Assembly (NCBI GenBank): GCA_963747535.1
Contig: CAVVFX010000002.1
Span: 124,001-188,000 of the forward strand
Reading direction: 5' to 3'
DNA: 64,000 nucleotides
Source: CAVVFX01 sp963747535
GTDB lineage: Bacteria > Acidobacteriota > Terriglobia > Bryobacterales > Bryobacteraceae
The notes beneath the pieces are model-generated. The model did no database searches and had not been told where the DNA came from. It saw only the letters and a program-made list of their open reading frames with translations. The translations under genes were made by a program, and so were the position numbers. How positions within the stretch are numbered: position 1 is the first letter of the stretch; every line of letters starts with the position of its first letter. Below are positions 34,339 to 43,213 of this stretch, piece after piece.

Positions 34339-36726
34339 TTGTCTTCGATCGCCGTATCCAAAGCCTTGGAGAGATCGGCCAGTGTCGATCTCGCACTTCT
34401 GGACCGGATCCAGGCGCGCGTGCTTTGGCTGAGCACCTACCTGATCCACTACGCGAACCACATTCGTCCCAATTCCGACACGATCAAGGTCGGCGGGCAC
34501 CAGGCGAGTTGCGCTTCTGTCGTGACCATGCTCACGGCCTACTACTTCGCGGCGGCAGAATCCGGTGACCTGATCGCTATCAAGCCACACTCTTCGCCGG
34601 TTTATCACGCGATTCAATACCTGCTGGGAAATTTGTCCCGTGAGAAACTCCTGCAATTTCGCAGCTTCGGCGGCTTGCAGGCGTACCCCAGCCGCTTGAA
34701 GGATCCGGACGGGGTCCAGATCTCTACGGGATCGGTGGGATTCGGCGCGGTGATGCCGAACTTCATGTCGCTCGTCCGCCGGTATGTGGAAGATCATTTC
34801 GGATATGACAAACCGCACCGCTTTCTCGCCCTGATAGGAGACGCGGAACTCGACGAGGGGAGCATCTGGGAGGCGCTGGGCGAAGATAATCTGCAGCGCC
34901 TGGGTGGTGTGATCTGGATGGTGGACCTCAATCGCCAGAGCCTGGACCGCGTAGTCCCCAGCGGCAGGGAGCAGAAGATCACTGCACTGCTGCGGGCTTT
35001 CGGCTGCCACGTGATCGAGGTGAAGTACGGGTCGCGGCTCGAAGCCGTCTTCGCGCGGCCCGGCGGTGAGCGGCTCCGCGAACGCATCGACCTGATGTCC
35101 AACGAAGAGTATCAGAGCTTGCTGCGGATCGCCGAGCCTGACGTGCTGATGAACCAGCTCTGCCGGTTCGGAGGGCAGCCGGATGCCGGCCTCAGGCAAC
35201 TTCTGGCGCAAGAAGATCCCGCGGAAATCGGAGCTTTGATTGCGGATCTGGGCGGCCATGATCTCGGCAAGATCCTGGATGCCTTTCGAGCAGCGAACAC
35301 TGTCACCGACCGGCTGGTTGCCATTGTCGCGTACACCGTGAAAGGCTGGCGGCTCCCGATTGCCGGCGATCCGGCCAATCACTCGCGACTGCTCACGGAC
35401 GAGCAGGTGGAACTACTGCGCAACCGGCACGGCATCGCGACGGGCGCAGAGTTCGACAGCTTTCCCGTGGAGTCCGAGGAAGCGCGCCTTTGTGCAGCTA
35501 CGCGCCGGAAGCTTCAGGATGGTGCTCGTCCCGGTCACGGCGCCGGCTTGTCGTCAAAGCCAGGCTTTCCCGAGACGCTCTCCACGGTTCCTCGAGCCAC
35601 GATTTCCACGCAGCAGGCGTTTGGCAACATTCTTTCGGAACTGGCCCGCAACGCTGACGTGGGCGACCGCCTGGTAACCACCAGTCCCGATGTCGCGGTT
35701 TCCACGAATTTAGCCGGTTGGATCCAGAAGGTCGGAGTATATTCACACGAAAGCCGTACCGATTACTTCGGCGACAGCCACATTCCGGTGGCGGTGAAAT
35801 GGAAGCAGAGCCCGCAAGGGCAGCATCTGGAACTCGGCATTTCGGAGAACAACCTTTTCCTGATGCTGGGCGCGCTCGGTGTGTCGGGTGATTTGTTTGG
35901 CGAAGCGCTGGTGCCGGTCGGAACGCTCTACGACACGTTCATCTCCCGCGGTCTCGATGCACTGCACTATGCCATCTACAATGGCGCGAGGTTCATCCTC
36001 GTGGGCACGCCTTCGGGCATCAGCCTGAGTCCCGAAGGAGGGTTGCACCAGTCGCTGATGCCTCCGTCGTTCGGCATCGAAAGCCCGCGTATCACCTATT
36101 TCGAGCCGTGCTTTGCGCAGGAGTTGGAATGGATATTGCTCGACGGCGTGCGGCGGATTCTGGAAGACCGGGACGCGGAGAGTCTCTACCTGCGGCTCTC
36201 TACCGTGCCTCAACCGCAGTCTCTCTTTCCCGGTGAAAGCTCCGCCGGATTGCGGCGGGATGTACTGCGGGGCGGTTACCGGCTGATCGATCGTCGGGGG
36301 CTGCCCGGCTATCGTCCGGGCGGGAACGTCGTGAACCTGGTCACCTGCGGTGCTATGGTTCCGCTGGGAGTGGAAGCCAGTAACGACCTCCTCGGCGACG
36401 AATTGTTCGTCAACGTCATCAACGTGACCAGCCCGGATCTGCTGCATCGCGGCTGGGTGGAGGCGGGGCGCTCGCGGATGAATGGCCAACCCGCCTCGCA
36501 CCATCTCGAACAATTGATCCCGGAAGACGAGCGCCATTGCCCGTTAGTCACGGTGATGGATGGGCATCCGCACGCACTGTCGTTCCTGGGCAGTGTGTTC
36601 GGCGCGAAGACCGTGGCTCTCGGGGTGGATCAGTATGGGCAGTCGGGATCGAGGGAGGACCTGTATGCCTATTACCAGATCGGTTTGAGATCGATCCAGC
36701 AGGCCGTGCTGGACGCGATCGGTTGA
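34339..36726 (+). CDS. Pyruvate dehydrogenase E1-like thiamine-diphosphate enzyme (AceE type)
   Basis: 795 aa, somewhat shorter than the ~890-aa AceE, TTG start behind GGAGGAGG. The TPP-binding motif is GDAELDEGSIWEALGEDNLQRLGGVIWMVDLN near residues 170-205. The N-terminal part has HPxG-like IRPNSDTIKVGGHQAS. The middle carries the transketolase-type pyrimidine domain (SEN-NLFLMLGALG) and the C-terminus ends YYQIGLRSIQQAVLDAIG. It decarboxylates a 2-oxo acid. No E2/E3 genes are adjacent, so pyruvate as substrate is the default guess. Confidence 0.87.
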   Translation: MSSIAVSKALERSASVDLALLDRIQARVLWLSTYLIHYANHIRPNSDTIKVGGHQASCASVVTMLTAYYFAAAESGDLIAIKPHSSPVYHAIQYLLGNLSREKLLQFRSFGGLQAYPSRLKDPDGVQISTGSVGFGAVMPNFMSLVRRYVEDHFGYDKPHRFLALIGDAELDEGSIWEALGEDNLQRLGGVIWMVDLNRQSLDRVVPSGREQKITALLRAFGCHVIEVKYGSRLEAVFARPGGERLRERIDLMSNEEYQSLLRIAEPDVLMNQLCRFGGQPDAGLRQLLAQEDPAEIGALIADLGGHDLGKILDAFRAANTVTDRLVAIVAYTVKGWRLPIAGDPANHSRLLTDEQVELLRNRHGIATGAEFDSFPVESEEARLCAATRRKLQDGARPGHGAGLSSKPGFPETLSTVPRATISTQQAFGNILSELARNADVGDRLVTTSPDVAVSTNLAGWIQKVGVYSHESRTDYFGDSHIPVAVKWKQSPQGQHLELGISENNLFLMLGALGVSGDLFGEALVPVGTLYDTFISRGLDALHYAIYNGARFILVGTPSGISLSPEGGLHQSLMPPSFGIESPRITYFEPCFAQELEWILLDGVRRILEDRDAESLYLRLSTVPQPQSLFPGESSAGLRRDVLRGGYRLIDRRGLPGYRPGGNVVNLVTCGAMVPLGVEASNDLLGDELFVNVINVTSPDLLHRGWVEAGRSRMNGQPASHHLEQLIPEDERHCPLVTVMDGHPHALSFLGSVFGAKTVALGVDQYGQSGSREDLYAYYQIGLRSIQQAVLDAIG

Positions 36727-36768
36727 TTTCGACGGTATCTGATTGAGTCAGGTCTGTGCGGTTGGCGG

Positions 36769-38214
36769 CTAAAGTGGCCCCGAACCCTTCAGCAGACTAC
36801 CTATGAGTTGAACGGCCTGCGAAAGAGAGGAGTTCGGTAGTTCGTAGCAGTCTATTCGTTGGATCCAGTGCACCAGGCTGCGCACGATGCGCTTGTCCAG
36901 CGCCGATCCGACCACCAAAACCTCCTGCATGAGACGCCGTAGTGCTTCTGCCTTCCCGATTGGCCGTAATTCCGTGGTCGCGCGCGGAGAATATTGCGGG
37001 AAAACAATCCACCCTGCCGGAAACGTCCGGTTCCAGTCGTAGCTAAGCGACGTCATGGGAGGATTCAGGTAGGTGACGGTTTCAAAGTCTTCACGAGTGT
37101 GATTGGCCGACCGCCGTAGTTTGGGAAACAACGGCGCCAGAACCTCGAGCGCACCGGACTTTACCGAAAGGCTGATCGGTACCGGCCTTACCTCGAGGTC
37201 CGGCTCCTGGAGCAAGGCAACTTCATCGGAGAAGTATTGGAAGCCCGCTGCAGTCAGGCCGGCAGTCAGGGTAGTCTTGCCACTGCCGGGGGCAGCCGGA
37301 AGCAATAAACACTTCTGGCCGTTAGAGACGACACCTGCGTGGATCTGGAAAAGATAGGAATGGCGTTGCACTGCCGTCTGGAGCAGCAAGGTTTTCAGGC
37401 GCGGCGTGACTCGGCTAAGATCCCGGCAGAAGCCAAACGGAGCAATGCCGTTTAGCAGTACGTGCCCGCCTTCAGCTTCAAGAACGTCGAACACGGCGTC
37501 GGAGCGCGCCGCTTCGACCTCTAAGTGGGCGACAGCCGGATGCACTCGATCCTCCTCGGCTGCGGAAGAGAAGCCAAGGGCAAAGGTCGTGGTCAGAAGC
37601 TGGTAGTACCGTACGCGATGCATTCCCCAGCGGCGCTGTGCGCTGGCGTCGAGTGCGGCCTCAAGAACACTCCGCCGGCTCTTCCCTGCTCTCGAAGACC
37701 AAAGGACGAATTGGCCGCTTTTGAGGAAGTTTTCGAAGGGCTTCGAAGATTTTGACTTCTGGAGCCGTAGCGCTTCGGTCTCCAGGGCGGCAGGGCGAAG
37801 TGATAACAACGCCTGGCGGTCAGAAGCACGAACCTTCAATTCCCTGGCGACGACCGTAGGGCTTTTTCTGAAGTCGTCTCGCAGAGAAGGGCTCGCCGTC
37901 AAGCGGGCTAAAGCCGTGTTCCAATCTATCTCGGAATGCGCAGTGTCCGGAACGCCTCTGATGAAACCGGATGCCTGCCAGCGCGACAGCAGATCGCCGG
38001 TCGACTGCGCAGCTTGCTCGATGCAGACATCGAAGCTGGCCGAAAAGGCGTCGGTGATCTCGTCGGGAGTCAGGCCTTCCTCCAGGCAACACCAGACGTA
38101 CGTGGCGGGCGTGTTCAACACGTAGATCTCCTGGTGACCTTCAGAGAAGAGAATCCCTTCATCCTCCAGGAGAAAGAGACTGAGGCCTTCCTCAATACTG
38201 GCGAATTGTCTCAT
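36769..38214 (-). CDS. PqqD (RRE)-HprK-like kinase fusion of the RiPP cluster
   Basis: 481 aa. Residues about 5-85 form a PqqD-type RiPP recognition element (IYVLNTPATYVWCCLEEGLTPDEITDAF...LLSRWQASGFI). A helical linker (SLRDDFRKSPTVVARELKVRASDRQALLSL, about 105-140) resembles short helical domains in RiPP proteins. The C-terminal half is HPr-kinase-like with the P-loop APGSGKTT near 306, FSDEVALL and an Arg-rich end. Such HprK-related proteins accompany PqqD genes and nucleotidyltransferases in uncharacterised RiPP-like systems. Starts inside the MNIO gene (23-bp overlap), so co-expressed. Likely phosphorylates or activates the peptide or a partner. Confidence 0.82.
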   Translation of the reverse strand: MRQFASIEEGLSLFLLEDEGILFSEGHQEIYVLNTPATYVWCCLEEGLTPDEITDAFSASFDVCIEQAAQSTGDLLSRWQASGFIRGVPDTAHSEIDWNTALARLTASPSLRDDFRKSPTVVARELKVRASDRQALLSLRPAALETEALRLQKSKSSKPFENFLKSGQFVLWSSRAGKSRRSVLEAALDASAQRRWGMHRVRYYQLLTTTFALGFSSAAEEDRVHPAVAHLEVEAARSDAVFDVLEAEGGHVLLNGIAPFGFCRDLSRVTPRLKTLLLQTAVQRHSYLFQIHAGVVSNGQKCLLLPAAPGSGKTTLTAGLTAAGFQYFSDEVALLQEPDLEVRPVPISLSVKSGALEVLAPLFPKLRRSANHTREDFETVTYLNPPMTSLSYDWNRTFPAGWIVFPQYSPRATTELRPIGKAEALRRLMQEVLVVGSALDKRIVRSLVHWIQRIDCYELPNSSLSQAVQLIGSLLKGSGPL

Positions 38215-39028
38215 TCGTGGACCGAAGAGGAAAGGTGCGGGATAGCTGCTTTATCCGGGCGAGTTCGCGTTCCATCGCAAAAACCGGTGGATAGCTCCCT
38301 TCGCGTTCCAGGATGATCGCGCGTGGGCTACAATACCCAACGACTTCTTCGACCAGGTTCCAGACATCCTCCTGAACCCCACCCAGGTGCTCGTCAAAGC
38401 AACGATGGTCGCGCCGCGAGTAGCCGGAGACGTGCAGCTGCAGGATGAATCCCTGGTCGACCTGGCGCAGCCAATCGACCGGATCGAAATGGTGATTGAG
38501 AGCGTTCACCAGCAACGCGGTGACATCGAGCAATAGACCGCACTTTGCCTTTCGACAGACTTGATTGAGGAAATCGGTCTCGCGTATGGAGCCACGGGGC
38601 CGAATCGACGATGCCGTGGTTTCAAGAAGCAGGAGCTTCTGGCACGCATCCATTACCTCGATGGCATGATCCACGATCGCACCGAGGCTGCGCGGGCCAG
38701 GACGGACGGGCAGATAAGCGTCCCAACTGAATTCATCAGTCCGCGAAAAGCCGAGCGGTTCGGAAACCCAAAGCGGATTGGTTCGTTCGACGATGGCGGT
38801 GAAGGCGCGCAAGCGGTCCGCCTGCAGGGGACCTGGCGTGCCTAGAGAGAGAGCGCCCTTCGAGATGATAGTGGGACGAAGCTGGCAAATCGACTCTACG
38901 AGCCGCGGGCTAATGGAATAAAGGCGGAATGCCGGTACCTCAAGGCAATCGACCGACGTTTGCGTTTCCTCGAGCCAGGGGGCAAAAGCCGCTGTGTAAA
39001 GGACGCCCGTTCTGGCAGACCGTTTCAA
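38192..39028 (-). CDS. MNIO-family (DUF692) peptide-modifying oxidative enzyme
   Basis: 278 aa, a DUF692 TIM barrel. Signatures in order: WVSEPLGFS (the usual SEH site reads SEP), LLLETTASS (LEN-like), CGLLLDVTALLVNALNHHFDPVDWL, LQLHVSGYS, DEHLGGVQEDVWNL and ILEREGSYPP. MNIOs use two or three irons to oxidise Cys or other residues in peptides (MbnB, TglH, BufB types). Several canonical positions are altered, so chemistry may differ. It starts 10 bp after the precursor stop, in one operon. Confidence 0.8.
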   Translation of the reverse strand: MKRSARTGVLYTAAFAPWLEETQTSVDCLEVPAFRLYSISPRLVESICQLRPTIISKGALSLGTPGPLQADRLRAFTAIVERTNPLWVSEPLGFSRTDEFSWDAYLPVRPGPRSLGAIVDHAIEVMDACQKLLLLETTASSIRPRGSIRETDFLNQVCRKAKCGLLLDVTALLVNALNHHFDPVDWLRQVDQGFILQLHVSGYSRRDHRCFDEHLGGVQEDVWNLVEEVVGYCSPRAIILEREGSYPPVFAMERELARIKQLSRTFPLRSTNETIRQY

Positions 39029-39038
39029 AGCGGAAGAA

Positions 39039-39257
39039 TTAGCTGCTACCGCTGCCGCCGCTGGTGGTCGCGCAACCGGAGCCTCCGGCGGCCAGTATTT
39101 GTGCCTGTTTGGTGCTGGCGGAAAGCAACAGGACTGCAGCCGGCACAGTCGCCGAGCTCTTCCCTATCTTCTTGAGGAATTCACGCCGGGCTTGCTTTTC
39201 GTCGCCCACGTGGTCCGTTTCGGGTTCACTGTCTCTTGGGGTTAAAGGCCGCTCCAT
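39039..39257 (-). CDS. Candidate RiPP precursor with Tat-like leader
   Basis: 72 aa. Residues 1-23 are acidic and polar. 24-33 is RREFLKKIGK, a twin-arginine-type motif. 34-48 is hydrophobic (SSATVPAAVLLLSAS). After ILA near 56 comes the short end AGGSGCATTSGGSGSS, with one Cys, two Thr and six Ser. Such an end offers residues for azoline formation and one Cys for an MNIO. It is the first gene of the operon and has the cluster's best promoter directly upstream. The leader/core boundary is inferred. It could instead be an exported small protein only. Confidence 0.72.
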   Translation of the reverse strand: MERPLTPRDSEPETDHVGDEKQARREFLKKIGKSSATVPAAVLLLSASTKQAQILAAGGSGCATTSGGSGSS

Positions 39258-39263
39258 CGACGT

Positions 39264-39292
39264 ATAGTAGCCTGAATGCCGTATCGGGTCAA
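39264..39292 (-). promoter_or_regulatory. Strong promoter of the precursor operon, leaderless geometry
   Basis: Read leftward: TTGACC (39292-39287), 17-bp spacer and TACTAT (39269-39264). The ATG at 39257 lies seven bases past the -10, where transcription would start. No ribosome site is visible, which fits a leaderless message. Confidence 0.65.
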
Positions 39293-39391
39293 GTTTTTTT
39301 CGCGGCGAAATCCAGTACTGTCATGCCCTTGAGTTTTTCCTTGTTGGTCGCGGAAACCCCGTGCTAGCCTTGGTGTGGAAAACTCCAGACA

Positions 39392-41887
39392 TTGCGCAGC
39401 CGGTCCAAACCTAAGCTCGCCAGATCCAGCCTGATTCTCCCTTTTCCTTCCGGGTGGATGATCCAGTCGGGCTCAGCGATTGTCGAGGTGCGCTCGAAGG
39501 GATTGGCTCGAGCCGGGGACGTACTCATTGATCTTTTCGACGGAAGCCACACTCTCGGCGCGATCGCACGCCAAAGCGGAGTGCGGCTCCCAGAGTTGGA
39601 GCGGCTGACGAGGCGTCTGGCACAATTGCATCTGCTCGATACCGCTGCCAAGACCGCTCCCATCCCGACGCAACGCCACCCGTCGGTGAGAACCCCCTCG
39701 CGCGTTAAGAATTCCGGCGGGATGCCATGCCCCACGCTGCTGGTTGGCCTGGGCGAACTGGGGCTGGCGGTTCTCGACCAGTTACTTCACTACGGCCCAC
39801 GTGTCGTATACATTTTCGATCCGGTCCCGGTACAGGACAGCGACCTCGCTCCGTTTTACCTCCCGGGTGAGTTGGGTCGGATGAAAGTCGACGTGGTTTG
39901 GCGCTCGCTCGGCCGAATGGGTCGAACCATCGTGCAGCGCGTGGAGCCGGCCGGTGGAGATCGGGAGACGATAACGGCAACGTTAGAGCAAATTGTCGTT
40001 AAGGTGGGGATCGTACTGAGTTGCATCGATCGCGCCAGCCAACTATCGGAATGCGTTTCTGCAGTTTGCAAAACGGCTGGGGTTCCGCTGGTTGTGGCGG
40101 AACTTTCGAACAGCGGCGGATCGGTCGGTCCTGTTAGAACTCCGGACGGGGCGCGAGAGTCCGGCGGATGCATTTCCTGCGTATCGCTGTACCGCGCGGA
40201 AGGAGATCCCTTTTTGTTGCTCGAGCGGGAATACCTGGGGCGCCGCTTCCCGCTCCCGGTCCGCGCGCGCCCTTCAGTGGAACCCTGGCTGATCGAGATG
40301 ATTTCGCGTCTGACGCTGCTAGCCGCCTTCCAGATCAGCGACCGGGCCTCGAACTCCGCCAGCAGTTCAAGCATGCTCTGGCAGCTCAAAAGCGAGCCTT
40401 TCGAGGTTGTCACTGCAACAGTCCCCAAACACTATGCGTGCACGCAGTGTTTTCCGGAGCCGGGACGCACTTCGGCCGGGTTGCGAACGCAGGCGATTCG
40501 AGAGTGGCGGCAACACTGGACTGGCCCGGCGACGGAGCCTGTCGATTTGTTGGACCTCCGACGGCGATCGCAGCACCTCATTGGGGAACGCTTCGCAGTG
40601 TTTCGTTCCTGCACTCAGGAGTCGGCTCATCAGAGACGGGCTGTCTATCGGTTCTGCCGCGACCGCGGCGCCAACCCCCGCGACAATCTCGTGGCGAACG
40701 CATTTCGCGCCGTGGTGGAAAGGCCGGGCCGCCGAGCCGATCCAACTGTGGCGTTTGCGGAGGGCTCGGACTTTCATGACGGCCGCAGGGCGGAAGCCCT
40801 GGCACTGATGGAGGGGATCGAGCGGCTCTTTACGCTCGAATATAGCGACCCCCGGCGGGTTGTGGCGGCGAGTTATCAGGCCCTCGACGGATGCGCCCTG
40901 GATCCGATGAAGTTCCCGCTATATTCGACTGAGCAGTATGCTCAACACGGCTTTGGACTGCGCAAGTTCGACCCCGGCCAATGCATCCCATGGATCTGGG
41001 GAATCCGCATTTCGGACTCCGAGCCAGTGCTAGTGCCGTTGGACTTCGTGTCCGGCGGCCGCCCGGGACCACGGCTCTACCGGGCGAACAGCAATGGCGC
41101 GGCCTGCCACAGCAGTCTTCACCACGCGGTGCTGGGGGGGCTCTACGAAACCATCGAGCGGGACTCGCTCATGACGGTATGGATGAACCGCCTGTCGCTG
41201 CCGGTGCTCAAGTCTTCCCATGCTGCGACTGATGTTCGCCGCGATTTCGAGGCGCTGTCTCTCAAACTGAATTGCATCGATATCACAACCGATCTCGACA
41301 TACCGGTCATGCTGGGCGTGCTAACGGACGAACTCAACCCGGATTTTTTGTTGGTCAACGCCGTAGCTTCCTTGTCCCGGCTACAGCTCGACAGGAAACT
41401 CGACCGGGAAATTACGCAATTCTGCCGCCCATACTTGAGCAATCGCCGCTGCTTTACCAACCGCGTCAGTACGTGCTCCGACCCCGAATCAGTCAAGAGC
41501 TTTCCGGATCATCTGAAGTTCTATCAGAACCGGGAGAAGATCAAGCACGCGCGCTTCCTGACGGCAGGCCCAACCAGGAAAGATGGAATGCACCCGGCTG
41601 GCGCCGGCGAACCAGGCGGGGTTCGCGAAGAGCTGAGCACGGTTGTGGATCGGCTCTCGCGGCGCGGATACGAGGTTATCGTTGTGGACTGTTCGGTACC
41701 CATGATCCGGGACCTTGGGCTGCACGTCGTGAAAGTTCTTGTACCCGGCCTCCAGCCGCTGCACGCCGGTCATCGCTATGCCGCCCTCGGTGGGGAGCGG
41801 CTTTATCAAGTGCCACGGTTGATGGGGCTGGCGGGCCGCGACCGGAACCGCGAAGAACTGAATCCCTGGCCACATCCATTCTGGTAA
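39392..41887 (+). CDS. TOMM cyclodehydratase, ThiF-like and YcaO domains fused
   Basis: 831 aa (TTG start at 39392; ATG 39455-59 region is an alternative). Residues about 30-95 form a winged-helix, RRE-like part. About 112-370 is a ThiF/E1-like domain (LLVGLGELGLAVLDQLL) with two Cys pairs, CISC near 259 and CTQC near 350, likely a zinc site. About 400-831 is YcaO: ALALMEGIERL, SNGAACHSSLHHAVLGGLYETIERDSL and the proline-rich end ELNPWPHPFW typical of azoline-forming YcaO proteins. It should use ATP to cyclise Cys/Ser/Thr. It is divergent from the precursor operon and four bases into the SagB start region. Confidence 0.88.
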   Translation: MRSRSKPKLARSSLILPFPSGWMIQSGSAIVEVRSKGLARAGDVLIDLFDGSHTLGAIARQSGVRLPELERLTRRLAQLHLLDTAAKTAPIPTQRHPSVRTPSRVKNSGGMPCPTLLVGLGELGLAVLDQLLHYGPRVVYIFDPVPVQDSDLAPFYLPGELGRMKVDVVWRSLGRMGRTIVQRVEPAGGDRETITATLEQIVVKVGIVLSCIDRASQLSECVSAVCKTAGVPLVVAELSNSGGSVGPVRTPDGARESGGCISCVSLYRAEGDPFLLLEREYLGRRFPLPVRARPSVEPWLIEMISRLTLLAAFQISDRASNSASSSSMLWQLKSEPFEVVTATVPKHYACTQCFPEPGRTSAGLRTQAIREWRQHWTGPATEPVDLLDLRRRSQHLIGERFAVFRSCTQESAHQRRAVYRFCRDRGANPRDNLVANAFRAVVERPGRRADPTVAFAEGSDFHDGRRAEALALMEGIERLFTLEYSDPRRVVAASYQALDGCALDPMKFPLYSTEQYAQHGFGLRKFDPGQCIPWIWGIRISDSEPVLVPLDFVSGGRPGPRLYRANSNGAACHSSLHHAVLGGLYETIERDSLMTVWMNRLSLPVLKSSHAATDVRRDFEALSLKLNCIDITTDLDIPVMLGVLTDELNPDFLLVNAVASLSRLQLDRKLDREITQFCRPYLSNRRCFTNRVSTCSDPESVKSFPDHLKFYQNREKIKHARFLTAGPTRKDGMHPAGAGEPGGVREELSTVVDRLSRRGYEVIVVDCSVPMIRDLGLHVVKVLVPGLQPLHAGHRYAALGGERLYQVPRLMGLAGRDRNREELNPWPHPFW

Positions 41888-41899
41888 TTGGAGGTACGC

Positions 41900-43213
41900 G
41901 TGATCTTCCGCCTTTCGCCTTACTGTGTCTTCTATCCCGACCCGGACGGCTCGCATGTCGTGCTGATCCACTCCCTGTACGGCAGCAAGTTTCGGCTCTC
42001 GGCGGAGATGTTCCGGATGCTGACGGCATTTCTGCACGGATCCGACGTGGAGCATCAGGATGCGACCGATCCGTCTTTGGGTGCGATACAGGATCTGATC
42101 GAGGAGAAGGTGCTTATCGGGGAGCGCGAGTTCTCCGAACTGGGAGGCGAAAAACTGTTTCATCTCCGCCTCAACCCGCTTGAGCTCGCGTTTCAAAGGG
42201 AGTTCAATGAAGGCGGTTATTTCCCGGACACAGTAGACGCCTTGCAAGCCCCCGCCCCGATGAAGCGTGTCAGGGGCATCAAGAGTATTGCGCTCCACAA
42301 ACACACTGACTTTCCCAAGTGCGATCTCTACGAATCCCTGGTATCGCGGCGCTCCATTCGCAGCTATTCTCCCCGGCCGCTCGAGAAGCGCAAGGTGGAG
42401 CAATTCCTGCAATTGACGGCCCAGGCCCACGCGCTCGTCGAACACCGCGAATTGGGTACAACCTCGTTGCGCAATTACCCGAGCGGAGGAGCTCGGTATC
42501 CTCTCGAAGTCTACCCGCTGGTGGAGAATGTTCAGTCGCTCCCGAAGGGGATCTATTACTACCACCCGTTTGAGCATCGCCTGGAACTGATCAACCAGGC
42601 TCGGCGCTATCGAGTGGCGCTGTTGAATTCCGCCATGCGGCGCATGGGAACCGAGGCGGCGCATGACGGGAGGCCGGCCGTGTTGTTCCTCGTCACCGCG
42701 GTATTCGGACGGACTGCCTGGAAATACCGCGGCATTCCGCTGCATTTGATCCTGCAAGAAGTTGGGGCGCTCTATCAGACCATGTGCCTGGCAGCCACGG
42801 CACTGGAGTTAGCGGCTTGTCCGGTGGGTGCTTTTCCGGAGCGGGCTGTGGCGGAAATTCTTAATTTGGATAGTCGCGATGAATCAGAGGTCGGGATGTT
42901 TGCGCTGGGCGTGCCGCGCGTGTCTCTCAAGCTTTTAATCGAGGATTTCGAAGTGCGCCGTGGATCTCCATTCAACCGTGCCGCGAGCGCGCGAAGCGTC
43001 GCACTGCTGTTTTCAAACGGACAGCGAGAGATCCTCGACCTCGCCGATTTACGGATGGAACGGTCGGCGGCGGGCGTGGTGTGGTGTCGTGTCTTGCGTG
43101 GAAGGTATCGGGCGGAGTTGGGGCTCAAGGCATTGCGGAAACTGGTCCGGATGGTCACCGGTAGGGGAAAAGATCCAGAGTTTTCAACCCGCTTCAGCCA
43201 CCTGGCGGACTAA
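41900..43213 (+). CDS. SagB-like FMN azoline dehydrogenase
   Basis: 437 aa from GTG 41900, five bases after GGAGGT. Residues about 1-90 form a winged-helix part (FRLSPYCVFYPDPDGSHVVLIHSLYGSKFRLSAEMFRML). About 135-330 is the nitroreductase-type SagB domain: RRSIRSYSPRPL, NYPSGGARYPLEVYPLV, LQEVGALYQTMCLAATALELAACPVGAF. SagB enzymes oxidise azolines to azoles. It follows the cyclodehydratase directly, so oxazole or thiazole products are expected. Ends with a 4-bp convergent overlap with the next gene. Confidence 0.87.
   Translation: MIFRLSPYCVFYPDPDGSHVVLIHSLYGSKFRLSAEMFRMLTAFLHGSDVEHQDATDPSLGAIQDLIEEKVLIGEREFSELGGEKLFHLRLNPLELAFQREFNEGGYFPDTVDALQAPAPMKRVRGIKSIALHKHTDFPKCDLYESLVSRRSIRSYSPRPLEKRKVEQFLQLTAQAHALVEHRELGTTSLRNYPSGGARYPLEVYPLVENVQSLPKGIYYYHPFEHRLELINQARRYRVALLNSAMRRMGTEAAHDGRPAVLFLVTAVFGRTAWKYRGIPLHLILQEVGALYQTMCLAATALELAACPVGAFPERAVAEILNLDSRDESEVGMFALGVPRVSLKLLIEDFEVRRGSPFNRAASARSVALLFSNGQREILDLADLRMERSAAGVVWCRVLRGRYRAELGLKALRKLVRMVTGRGKDPEFSTRFSHLAD

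Noticed and set aside
34339..36726. PDH E1-like gene as part of the RiPP cluster
   Set aside because: It faces the other way, has a housekeeping-type domain set, and no known link to peptide modification.
28029..39028. Methanobactin-type pathway from MbnH plus MNIO
   Set aside because: The two genes are 9 kb apart with unrelated genes between, and the MNIO belongs to the precursor operon.
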